Source: JBDLID01 sp039715055 (GTDB lineage Bacteria > Desulfobacterota > Desulfobulbia > Desulfobulbales > Desulfocapsaceae). Taken from it: 13,497 nt of DNA. The notes under the pieces are model-generated. The model was not told the DNA's origin and ran no database searches. It saw only the letters and a list, made by a program, of their open reading frames with translations. Positions 6,283 to 13,497 of this stretch are shown piece by piece (the stretch's first letter is position 1; each line of letters begins with the position of its first letter). A program made the translations under genes and the position numbers. The stretch is from the NCBI GenBank assembly GCA_039715055.1, contig JBDLID010000085.1, forward strand, positions 1-13,497, written 5' to 3'.

Positions 6283-7461
6283 TCACCTGATAAAAGGCGT
6301 TGTGATCCAGGTGACAGCAGCAAGTACGGTCAGGCCGGCCTGAACCGGAAGCCCCCGCCGCATCTCGTACTCAACACCGCTTGGTGAGGTAAACGGTGTC
6401 GCCCCTGTAAAATTCATGGCCAGATAACTGGCTATTGTTGTGGACCAGGAAAGAAAGGCAATAGTCTCAAGAACCTGGATTCGTTCCTGCAAGAGCCACC
6501 AGCTGATTACTCCACCGACCCCTCCAACAATCACACCTTTGAGCCAGAACTGACGCCAGGGCAGGAGCGGCAGCAGGAGTGGAGTAGCAATTGCCCCGCT
6601 GACGACTCCAAGCAGGGTGGCGCCGATGAAGAAAGGGCTTCTCGCCAGCGCTGCAGTAAAGGAGAAGAGGTTCGGGCCGATGCCGGAGATGATAAACAAA
6701 ATGACAAGGGTGATGAGTAACGGTTTAATGGTGAGGTAAAGTTCCACCGGGATAAGTATCGCCCGTTCAGCCAGATTAAAGGTGACTGAACGCATTTTTT
6801 CATCGCAACTGTTCTGCTCAAGAAATTTTTTTATATCGTCTGCCCTGACCGGCCCGTAAACAACCTTGAAGCCACTTTCCTTTCTGACTTTTGCTCCATC
6901 GACCCCAGGAGCTCCGAGCTGGGGGACAATCAGCTCCCGGTGTTCAACAACTTCGGCAAGTCCTGCAGCGTTTACGGAATAGACCAGTTCGTCGCTGCCA
7001 AATGACCCTTTGCCTGCCGCGCACCAGACATTGATGCCCCGGGTATCGAGTACCAGCAGCCAGCAGTCCACCTCTTTTAAAGACCAGCGCAGGGAATCAA
7101 ATGAGAGTTTGAAGTTGGCGCTGACCAGCACCGGGGAATTCCTATCAGGTTTTCCAGCTGCATAGAGACCGGGGGTGACCGTGTAATCGTCACGGGTGAC
7201 TCCGCTTCGTGCAGCAATTGTACCTAGCAGATCCTGTAAGGAGCGGTCACAACTGATCTGGGGAACCGGACCGGCTGGTGTATCGATAAAGTCGGCGACA
7301 AAGGGGTCGATCGTGTAACCGGCCCTTTCATGAACCCCGGCCCGGGGTTTCTGGGGTGGGCCTCAGCACGGTTCCTGGTCCTGTGAATCCGCACTTTGAC
7401 ACCCATTCAAACCTGAAAGTGGTAATGTCTGGAGGGTAACTTCATCTTTTTGTGATACCAT
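6283..7461 (-). CDS. hgcA: HgcA, corrinoid mercury methyltransferase; probable selenoprotein (TGA at 7363-7365 read as Sec33)
   Basis: HgcA transfers a methyl group from its corrinoid to Hg(II), making methylmercury. Read through one in-frame TGA, it has 392 residues. Residues 1-32 start at ATG 7461 (AAGGA 4-5 nt upstream) and end with Pro-Cys. Residue 33 is the TGA, followed by GPPQKPRAGVHERAGY. Then come YTVTPGLYAAGKP and SPVLVSANFKLSFD (residues about 91-123) and the cap-helix signature N144-VWCAAGK-151, in which C147 is the cobalt-ligand cysteine. A Rossmann-type region runs to about residue 230, and about five membrane helices fill residues 240-392, including MNFTGATPFTSPSGVEYEMRR, as in HgcA. 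It is not a CODH delta subunit, because of the cap-helix motif, the membrane tail and hgcB next door. No ATG, GTG or TTG lies in frame between the TGA and GTG 7131. A SECIS-like hairpin follows the TGA. Alternatives are a nonsense mutation or a sequencing error. Confidence 0.93.
7321..7362 (-). promoter_or_regulatory. Candidate bacterial SECIS element within hgcA
   Basis: On the hgcA mRNA, counting from the base after TGA, AACCCC (+14 to +19) pairs perfectly with GGGGTT (+25 to +30) around the loop GGGCC (+20 to +24). In window coordinates the stem-loop is 7333-7349. A lower stem, GGCCC (+1 to +5, 7358-7362) with GGGCC (+38 to +42, 7321-7325), could close it directly beside the UGA, as in known bacterial examples. 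Stem length, the loop starting with G, and the UGA-to-loop distance (19 nt) fit the published bSECIS description. No U-run follows, so it is not a terminator. A competing pairing of +1 to +5 with +20 to +24 is possible. Confidence 0.7.
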
Positions 7462-7507
7462 TTTTTCCTTTTCTAAAAGTGGCTTAATCAGTTTATTGAC
7501 AAGGGAT

Positions 7508-7535
7508 ACTGTAAGACATCGTAACAGATCTGCAA
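7508..7535 (-). promoter_or_regulatory. Weak candidate promoter for hgcAB
   Basis: On the minus strand TTGCAG (7530-7535) and TACAGT (7508-7513) are separated by 16 bp. They match the sigma-70 boxes moderately, and the resulting leader to the hgcA ATG would be about 40 nt. A plus-strand TTGACA at 7496-7501 overlaps this region but lacks a good -10 box. No cobalamin riboswitch or obvious metal-regulator operator can be recognised in the 7462-7596 interval. Confidence 0.25.
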
Positions 7536-7596
7536 GGCTTAGGGATGTGTGGCACCATTGAATTGGCAGCTTTACCCCTTGACGGGAACGGTGACC

Positions 7597-8495
<899 letters not shown>

Positions 8496-8496
<1 letters not shown>

Positions 8497-8622
8497 GAGA
8501 ATTGCAATTTTCTCCCAATCTCTTCGTCATAGGCCAAATGAAAAATGCTCACATATCAAGATATATGCTGCGCTTTTTAATTTTGCCTGTTCCTTGATAT
8601 TGGAAGAAAATTGCAATTCTCC
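8496..8622. repeat. Imperfect 27-bp inverted-repeat element between the norQ-like and norD-like genes
   Basis: The arm at 8496-8522 (starting GGAGAATTGCAATTTTC) and the arm at 8596-8622 (ending GAAAATTGCAATTCTCC) are reverse complements at 25 of 27 positions, separated by 73 bp. Each arm is itself nearly palindromic around AATTGCAATT. A second inverted pair, ATATCAAG (8553-8560) and CTTGATAT (8593-8600), is nested inside. The first arm begins at the last base of the stop codon. The A/T-rich 127-bp unit looks like an inserted MITE/REP-type element in what would otherwise be a tight operon. A regulatory hairpin is the alternative. Confidence 0.6.
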
Positions 8623-8674
8623 CCAAGACACTTCAATAGTTTTTTAAAATTCATACTGTTTTCCTTGTGATTCG

Positions 8675-10963
8675 ATGAACCTGGCGGACCTGACAAAGCG
8701 TTTCTATGATCTGGTGGCTCCGGACATTCCAAATGAGTGGGATGTTGAAGAGGTCCTGGAGCCCTACCTGAAGGATGATGATGACCTTTGTCTGGAGGTG
8801 CTTGGTTGCGTTCCGGCAATCTGGCCGATCTCAAACTCACTATGTTACGATTTCCTGCGCCGTGTCCCTGACGCATTAAAGTGTATCGACCAGTCAAGAC
8901 TGTCGGTGTGGGTCGGTGATATCCTTGATCGATACGAACTGGACGGCCTCAAGGCAGCCCAGCGCTTCATGAATGATGTGGAGAACAGCTGCCTGAGCAA
9001 TCGTTCTGCCCCTGGTCTGCTGCCCCTTACAGAGGTCGATGGCCGTCTGCTCCCCTTTATCCGCGGCATTGCCGGTGAAGAGCTTCATATCCGGCCGGGT
9101 CGCGCCACCTTCACCGACAGCGAGACCATTTTTCTCCCTGCCCAGCTCTCCCTGTTTACAGCCAGGGAGGATAACCTGCTGCTTTATAAACTGACACTCG
9201 CCTTCCAGTGGGCCTACATGTCATCTCAGACCTTTACGGTGAAAAGGTCATCTTGTAAGGACCATAATGGGGAGTCGGAGGAGTTGTGGCTCACCTCATT
9301 TTTTGATTCATTTGAGCCGGGGCTGCTGGCACGGGATACCTACTTTTTTCTGGAGACTGTTCGGGCCTGGTGCTTTCTTGAGCGGGAGCTGCCCGGCCTG
9401 ATGCGCCGGGCGGCAGAACTGGCCTGGCCTCTTCCGCAGACAGACCAGGATGATCCCCTGGCCGAACAGCTGCGTGGACTGCAGCGGCAGCTGCTTCGGG
9501 GAGATCTGAAGACAGGCTGTACTGTCCCTGAACTTGATGATTTTTTTTCAAAACAGTATGGTGATGGAGCATCTGCCCTGGACAGTGTCAACGCCGTTGA
9601 GAAGCTCTGTGCGGCATGGCTTGGGGTAAGTGGTGACTACAGCGGAGTTAGGCCACTGCCTTTTCAGGGGGAACTGCGGCTCAAGGCCATTGAACGTGTC
9701 CGCCAGGAGCGGCTCCAGCGATTGGGGGAGGATTTTGCGGAAAGCCTGGCGCTGCATCTCGCCTCTTTGTCCAGGGATAAATTGAAAAAACTCTACGCCG
9801 ATGAAGAGCAGAAACAGAGTGGTGAAGGTGGGCTGGAGTCGGATGTAACCATGATCATGGACCCGGAATTTGCCGGTACCGTCATGGAAGAGCATGGCGC
9901 CCCCCTGCTGATGACCATCAACAATGAGGAGCTGGAACTGCCCGAGGAGTTGAGCTCGACGGCCCAGCAGTTGATCAATGAGTATGGCCACCTGCCGGGA
10001 CGATTTATCTCAAGCGCGGTGGGCAAGGCTGGTGACTCTGTTGCCCCCGGCGGGGTGACGGCTGAAAACGGCCACGGGCAAGAGCTGCCTGCTGCACCAT
10101 TCCTCTACGATGAGTGGGATCACCGGAGACAGGGTTTTCGAAAGAACTGGTGCCAGATGAATATCAAAGAGATTCCGCCTCTGAAATCCGGTTTCATAGC
10201 TCAGACGCTCTCCAAATATCACGGCCTGATGATCAGGCTCCGCCACCAGTTTGAGATGATGCGCAGTCACGACCGTTTTGTCCGCAGGCAGCGGGACGGG
10301 GACGACATCGATCTGGACGCCCTGGTGGAATCTCTTGCCGACACCCGGGCCGGGCTGCCCCCTTCGGATCGTCTCTTTGTCAAACTATGCCGGGACGAGC
10401 GCGACATTGCAGTAATTTTCCTTGTCGATATGTCCAACTCCACTGCCGGCTGGGTGGGCACCACCATCAAGGAGTCGCTGGTCCTGATGACTGAGGCCCT
10501 CGAGGTCCTTGGTGACCGTTACGGGATATATGGTTTTTCCGGGATGCGCAGAACCCGTTGTGAACTCTTTCGCATCAAGGATCTTCAGGAGCCTTCCGGT
10601 GAAAAGGTCCGGGAGCGGATCGGTGCTATTTCACCACGTGAGTATACACGGATGGGGCCTGCCATCCGGCATGGTGCGAAACTGCTTGCTGAAACAGATG
10701 CCAGAGTTCGTCTGCTCATTACGCTCACTGACGGCAAGCCCGAGGATTATGATGATTACAAGGGGGACTATGCCATTGAGGATACCCGTCATGCCCTGCT
10801 TGAGGCCAAGATGGCAGGCATCCACCCCTTCTGTATTACCATTGATCATCAAGCCCATGACTACATGGACCATATGTACGGTCCGGTTAATTATATTTTT
10901 GTGAATGATGTCCGCAAGCTGCCAATGCGGATGCCTGAAATTTACCGAACCCTGACTTCGTGA
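8675..10963 (+). CDS. norD: NorD/CbbO-type protein with C-terminal VWA domain
   Basis: This is the partner of the preceding AAA+ ATPase. In NorQ-NorD and CbbQ-CbbO complexes the VWA protein carries the target-recognition function. Of its 762 residues, the first two thirds are a large, mostly helical region of low recognisability. This is followed by a short acidic linker and then the VWA domain (about residues 575-760). The metal-ion-dependent adhesion site is complete: D585-M-S-N-S, T658 in YTRMGP, and D686 in LTDGKPED. The ending (HPFCITIDHQAHDYMDHMYG then FVNDVRKLP) is typical of NorD. The ATG at 8675 lacks a strong ribosome binding site. The 178-bp gap from the ATPase gene is filled by the inverted-repeat element, which may disturb coupling. 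The client enzyme is unknown, as no nitric oxide reductase or Rubisco genes lie within the window. Confidence 0.88.
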   Translation: MNLADLTKRFYDLVAPDIPNEWDVEEVLEPYLKDDDDLCLEVLGCVPAIWPISNSLCYDFLRRVPDALKCIDQSRLSVWVGDILDRYELDGLKAAQRFMNDVENSCLSNRSAPGLLPLTEVDGRLLPFIRGIAGEELHIRPGRATFTDSETIFLPAQLSLFTAREDNLLLYKLTLAFQWAYMSSQTFTVKRSSCKDHNGESEELWLTSFFDSFEPGLLARDTYFFLETVRAWCFLERELPGLMRRAAELAWPLPQTDQDDPLAEQLRGLQRQLLRGDLKTGCTVPELDDFFSKQYGDGASALDSVNAVEKLCAAWLGVSGDYSGVRPLPFQGELRLKAIERVRQERLQRLGEDFAESLALHLASLSRDKLKKLYADEEQKQSGEGGLESDVTMIMDPEFAGTVMEEHGAPLLMTINNEELELPEELSSTAQQLINEYGHLPGRFISSAVGKAGDSVAPGGVTAENGHGQELPAAPFLYDEWDHRRQGFRKNWCQMNIKEIPPLKSGFIAQTLSKYHGLMIRLRHQFEMMRSHDRFVRRQRDGDDIDLDALVESLADTRAGLPPSDRLFVKLCRDERDIAVIFLVDMSNSTAGWVGTTIKESLVLMTEALEVLGDRYGIYGFSGMRRTRCELFRIKDLQEPSGEKVRERIGAISPREYTRMGPAIRHGAKLLAETDARVRLLITLTDGKPEDYDDYKGDYAIEDTRHALLEAKMAGIHPFCITIDHQAHDYMDHMYGPVNYIFVNDVRKLPMRMPEIYRTLTS

Positions 10964-10989
10964 TCCGATGACAACCTGAAGGGGAATGG

Positions 10990-11529
10990 ATGAAGCGTAG
11001 CTACCAGGCCCGACTGGCACAGAAAAAGGCCAGGTTCAACAAGCAGCTCCGCCGCAATAAGCTGGCGGTCCCGGGTGTTCATGAGTTTGTCATTGTCCTC
11101 GACCATCTCAAGACCAACTTCAATATCGGCAAGATCTTCCGCTCGGCCGAATCATTTGGAGCCCATGAAATTCATCTCATCGGTATTGACTACTTTGATC
11201 CAGATCCGGGCAAAGGGACGCTGAAACATGTGCCGGTTCATTTTCATGATAATTTCCAGGACTGCCATAACGCATTGGCTGGCCGGGACTACCATTTCTA
11301 TCGACTGGATCCTGCAGCAGAAAAAAGTCTGGTCACGGCTCCGCTGCCTGTCCGTTCAGCCTTTGTCTTTGGTCATGAAGAGTTCGGCTTTTCTTTTAAA
11401 CAGGCCGATTATCCTGAGATGACCGGTCTTGTCATCCCTCAGTTTGGCAAAACCGACAGCCTCAATGTGGCTGTTGCCGCATCTCTTGTGATGTATGAAT
11501 ACGTCCGCAGTCACGCCACTGAGCCATAA
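10990..11529 (+). CDS. TrmH/SpoU-family RNA 2'-O-methyltransferase
   Basis: This is an S-adenosylmethionine-dependent RNA ribose methyltransferase of the SPOUT (trefoil-knot) class, 179 residues long. All three family motifs are visible. Motif 1 is N43-FNIGKIFRSAESFGA with R51, motif 2 is FVFGHEEFG at 126-133, and motif 3 is IPQFGKTDSLNVAVAASLVMYE at about 149-170 with S157-L-N-V. The N-terminal 25 residues are very basic (many K and R) and probably bind RNA. The length suits the small TrmH/TrmL-like group rather than the longer RlmB type, and the substrate (tRNA or rRNA) cannot be told from sequence. The ATG is preceded by GAAGGGGAATGG. The gene starts 26 nt after the norD-like gene, suggesting co-transcription, and is convergent with znuB, 14 bp away. 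Confidence 0.9.
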   Translation: MKRSYQARLAQKKARFNKQLRRNKLAVPGVHEFVIVLDHLKTNFNIGKIFRSAESFGAHEIHLIGIDYFDPDPGKGTLKHVPVHFHDNFQDCHNALAGRDYHFYRLDPAAEKSLVTAPLPVRSAFVFGHEEFGFSFKQADYPEMTGLVIPQFGKTDSLNVAVAASLVMYEYVRSHATEP

Positions 11530-11543
11530 CTGGTGCAGCAGAA

Positions 11544-12371
11544 CTATTTTTTCAGCAGGGAGCCGAAGTAACCAAGACCGGCAAGGATGATGATGACCGG
11601 CCCGCTGGGCAGATCGTAATTATAGCTGATGCCGAGACCGATGGTGACAAAACCCATGCAGCAGAAAATGGCAATCACCATGATCCGGCGCAGGGAGGTG
11701 GAAAAGTGGGCACCGATCGCCGCCGGCAGGGTCAGCAGGGCGATCACCATGACAATGCCGACAACCCGGACAAGAAGGACAATGGTGAGCGCGGTGAGGC
11801 AGAGGAGCAGCAGATTGTACCAGCCGACAGACACCCCTCTCAGCTCCGCATACTCTTCATCGAAGCTGATGGCCAGAAACTGGTTGTAGAACCGGCCCAC
11901 CACCGCCAGGATCAGAATGTCGAGACAGAGTACCAGGGTGAGGTCCGAGCGAGTGACAAGCAGAATGTTGCCGAAGAGGTAGCTCATCGGGTCCAGGTAG
12001 CCGGGCGTCTTGGCAATAAACAGCAGGCCGATCGCCATGCCCACCGCCCAGATCGCACCAATGACCGAGTCCTGCCGCTCTGAGCTGTTTCTGGATATGA
12101 TACTGAGGATGACAGCGGCCAGCAGGGCGACGATGATGGCACCGTGCAGGGGACCAAACCAGTTGATACCGAGGCCGTGGTGGATGTAGAGGCCGCAGCC
12201 TATTCCCGCCAGTACGCAGTGGGAGATGGCGCCGGCAATGTAGGATATGCGGCGAACCACCACATAGCTGCCGATGATGCCAAACGGAATGGAGGCGAGG
12301 ATGCCGCTGATCAGGCCGTAGCGGAGAAAGGGCAGGTCAGGATTAGTTAGGGCACTAAAAAATTCAGCCAT
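11544..12371 (-). CDS. znuB: Metal (zinc/manganese-type) ABC transporter permease, ZnuB family
   Basis: This is the inner-membrane permease of a cluster C9-type divalent metal importer, 275 residues with about eight hydrophobic helices. Family features include the early FLRYGLISGILASIPFGIIGSYVVVRRISY segment, IAGAISHCVLAGI (conserved S-H near the second helix), the mid-protein SFDEEYAELRGV coupling region contacting the ATPase, and RVVGIVMVIALLTLPAAIGAHFS. The ATG has GGGAGG 7 nt upstream. It is third in the order znuA-znuC-znuB, separated from znuC by 152 bp containing a palindromic element. Zinc is the commonest substrate for such systems, but manganese or iron cannot be excluded. Its 3' end converges on the TrmH-family gene. 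Confidence 0.9.
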   Translation of the reverse strand: MAEFFSALTNPDLPFLRYGLISGILASIPFGIIGSYVVVRRISYIAGAISHCVLAGIGCGLYIHHGLGINWFGPLHGAIIVALLAAVILSIISRNSSERQDSVIGAIWAVGMAIGLLFIAKTPGYLDPMSYLFGNILLVTRSDLTLVLCLDILILAVVGRFYNQFLAISFDEEYAELRGVSVGWYNLLLLCLTALTIVLLVRVVGIVMVIALLTLPAAIGAHFSTSLRRIMVIAIFCCMGFVTIGLGISYNYDLPSGPVIIILAGLGYFGSLLKK

Positions 12372-12410
12372 GACAAAGCCTCCCGTAAACCCTGTCTGAA
12401 CTGGCTAAGC

Positions 12411-12514
12411 AAAAAGGATCGTATGCGAGGAACGAAATTCTGCTGGAATGAATCGTACAGGGGGTACGCTGCAGTGACAGCAGAATTCCAGTGACGAAGC
12501 AGAGGATCCTTTTT
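12411..12514. repeat. Nested palindromic element between znuC and znuB
   Basis: Three nested inverted pairs are present: AAAAAGGATC (12411-12420) with GATCCTTTTT (12505-12514), AATTCTGCTG (12436-12445) with CAGCAGAATT (12478-12487), and an apical CGTAC with GTACG around AGGGG (12454-12468). CTGGAAT and ATTCCAG give an alternative inner pairing. The whole 104-bp unit folds into one long imperfect hairpin on either strand. It looks like a REP/MITE-type intergenic repeat inserted inside the znu operon. The T-rich arms on both strands could also weaken transcription into znuB. Confidence 0.6.
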
Positions 12515-12523
12515 GAGACGCCA

Positions 12524-13300
12524 TCAGTCATGAAAATGGCCCTTTTCACTACACTGATGATCATGGCGGATCATGCGCAGGTCGCCGCCGTACATGTCGC
12601 TGATGAGTTCTCCGGTTAACTCGCTGGTGGGGTGGATGATGACCTGACGGTTGACGCAGGCGATCCGTTGGAAGATGGAGGAGGCAAAGGCAACGTCATG
12701 GGTGACCATGAGGATCGTCATCTCTTTCTGCAGTGTTTTAAGCAGTTCAAAGAGTTGACTTTCCGATTCCTGATCAATGTTTGAGGTGGGCTCGTCAAGG
12801 ATCAGTATCCTGCCCTCTGATGCCAGGGCACGACCAATCAGCACCCTTTGTCTCTGTCCTCCGGAGATCGCTGAAAACGACCGGCTGCTTAATTCGCTCA
12901 ATTGCACCAGGTCCAGGGCGTTTGCCGCTATTTCTTTGTCTTCCCGGCTGTAGCGGAGTGAGCCGCTCATCCCCATTCGGCCCATGAGGACAACGTCAAA
13001 GACTGATATGGGAAAACGCGGATCGTAATAGGAGTACTGCGGGACATAACTGACTGTCATCCGCCCCCTGTCCGGCTTCCTGCCGAATATGCTGATCGAT
13101 CCTTTTGCAGGTGTCAGCAACCCCAGAATCAACTTGATCAAGGTCGTTTTGCCGCCGCCGTTGGGCCCCACGATACAGATTGACTCGTTGGCGCCAATGT
13201 CCAGGTTGACCCCGGACAGCACCGGAAATTCTCCATAGCTGAAATCGACTTCCGCAATGGCAATGGCCGGAGGGTTATCAGTGATCTGGGAGGAGGTCAC
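12524..13300 (-). CDS. znuC: Metal ABC transporter ATP-binding protein, ZnuC family
   Basis: This is the ATPase subunit of the metal importer, 258 residues. The Walker A is GPNGGGKT (45-52), the Q-loop is Q88, the signature is ISGGQRQRV (145-153), the Walker B is ILILDE (165-170), and the switch histidine is H201 in MVTHD. The tail is histidine-rich (H246, H248, H255 and H257 in RHDHQCSEKGHFHD), as in many zinc-type ATPases, and could sense or bind metal. The GTG start at 13300 overlaps the znuA stop (GTGA), implying translational coupling. No strong separate ribosome binding site is seen. Confidence 0.92.
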   Translation of the reverse strand: MTSSQITDNPPAIAIAEVDFSYGEFPVLSGVNLDIGANESICIVGPNGGGKTTLIKLILGLLTPAKGSISIFGRKPDRGRMTVSYVPQYSYYDPRFPISVFDVVLMGRMGMSGSLRYSREDKEIAANALDLVQLSELSSRSFSAISGGQRQRVLIGRALASEGRILILDEPTSNIDQESESQLFELLKTLQKEMTILMVTHDVAFASSIFQRIACVNRQVIIHPTSELTGELISDMYGGDLRMIRHDHQCSEKGHFHD

Positions 13301-13497
13301 GGCTGCTCTGTGGTCCGCGTTGAAGTTGAAAATGAAAGTTCAATTTTTTCTGCAATCCCGGCAATATTGGCCATGACATCTTCGGCCAGAGGGTTGAGAG
13401 GAACCACCTGACCGCCGATGGCCCGGGCGATCGCTTCACCGCTTTTAGGGTCGAACTGGGGTTGGGTAAAAATGGTTCGGGCGCCGTCTTTTCTGGC
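13297..13497 (-). CDS. znuA: Metal ABC transporter substrate-binding protein, ZnuA-like (3' end only)
   Basis: The last 66 residues and the stop codon are inside the window, and the 5' part lies beyond 13497. The visible sequence contains FTQPQFDPKSGEAIARAIGG, then VVPLNPLAEDVMANI, then a short helix and a Ser/Thr-rich end. This is the C-terminal pattern of cluster A-I metal-binding proteins (Q-P-Q-F, followed by helix, V-x-x-L-D/N-P-L, then the last helix). The stop overlaps the znuC start. The metal-binding histidines and any His-rich loop are upstream and not visible, so the metal cannot be judged. Confidence 0.82.
   Translation of the reverse strand, partial: ARKDGARTIFTQPQFDPKSGEAIARAIGGQVVPLNPLAEDVMANIAGIAEKIELSFSTSTRTTEQP

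Noticed and set aside
6283..7131. HgcA as a 282-residue protein starting at GTG 7131
   Set aside because: This start falls in the middle of a conserved strand (SPVLVSANFK) and has no ribosome binding site. HgcA-like sequence continues in frame upstream to the TGA and beyond.
7333..7349. GC-rich hairpin after the TGA as an intrinsic terminator
   Set aside because: The sequence after the stem is CATGAAAGGG with no T-tract, and the hgcA coding sequence continues. A SECIS role fits better.
6283..7461. CO dehydrogenase/acetyl-CoA synthase delta-subunit (CdhD-like) identity
   Set aside because: The NVWCAAGK cap-helix motif, the five-helix membrane tail and the adjacent hgcB are specific to HgcA.
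7462..7596. Cobalamin riboswitch upstream of the corrinoid protein gene
   Set aside because: The region is too short and no B12-box-like sequence is visible on the hgcA strand.
12411..12514. Integron attC site
   Set aside because: The long hairpin lacks recognisable GTTRRRY core sites at its ends, and no integrase or gene cassette is present.

Overview
The window (about 52% GC by impression) reads as a chromosomal segment of an anaerobic, probably sulfate-reducing, member of the Desulfobacterota (Desulfobulbales-like). The clues are the mercury-methylation pair hgcA-hgcB, a TAXI-type TRAP transporter with a fused permease and a universal stress protein, a NorQ/NorD-type AAA+/VWA pair, and a likely use of selenocysteine. 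The taxonomic placement is inference; no rRNA or other marker gene is present.

Layout. 1-682 has no credible gene, but 18-531 is bounded by paired 14-bp repeats in inverted orientation and looks like a small non-autonomous or decayed transposable element. 683-5963 (+) is a four-gene TRAP-TAXI cluster: binding protein, fused permease with a C-terminal DUF3394/PDZ-like tail, UspA-family protein, and a second, divergent TAXI binding protein. Hairpins lie between the first two genes and between the permease and usp. 5988-7461 (-) is hgcA followed closely by hgcB. 7597-10963 (+), divergent from hgcA, is an AAA+ ATPase/VWA pair (norQ/cbbQ-like and norD/cbbO-like), with an imperfect 27-bp inverted repeat in the gap between them. 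It is followed by a TrmH/SpoU-family RNA methyltransferase (10990-11529). 11544-13497 (-) is a zinc/manganese-type ABC importer: znuA (3' end only), znuC and znuB, with a roughly 100-bp nested palindrome between znuC and znuB.

Main result. The hgcA frame contains one in-frame TGA at 7363-7365. Upstream of it, in frame, are an ATG at 7461 with a Shine-Dalgarno sequence and a 32-codon N-terminus. Downstream of it, the frame carries HgcA-like sequence through to the corrinoid motif NVWCAAGK and the membrane domain. No ATG, GTG or TTG occurs in frame between the TGA and codon 111, so this conserved stretch can only be translated through the TGA. The TGA follows a Cys codon (Pro-Cys-TGA-Gly-Pro-Pro). 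It is also followed at +14 to +30 by a perfect 6-bp stem with a 5-nt G-starting loop, plus a possible lower stem, which fits the bacterial SECIS description. I therefore read hgcA as a 392-residue selenoprotein with Sec33 in a Cys-Sec pair. If correct, the mercury-methylating corrinoid protein here carries a selenol, a very strong mercury ligand. Pseudogenisation or a base-call error are the alternatives.

How the genes work together. HgcA (corrinoid methyltransferase, membrane-anchored) and HgcB (2[4Fe-4S] ferredoxin with a C-terminal Cys-Cys) together methylate Hg(II). The adjacent AAA+/VWA pair belongs to a class that remodels or loads metals into metalloenzymes, and its client here is unknown. 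The TRAP-TAXI and Znu clusters are importers with no evident functional link to hgcAB.
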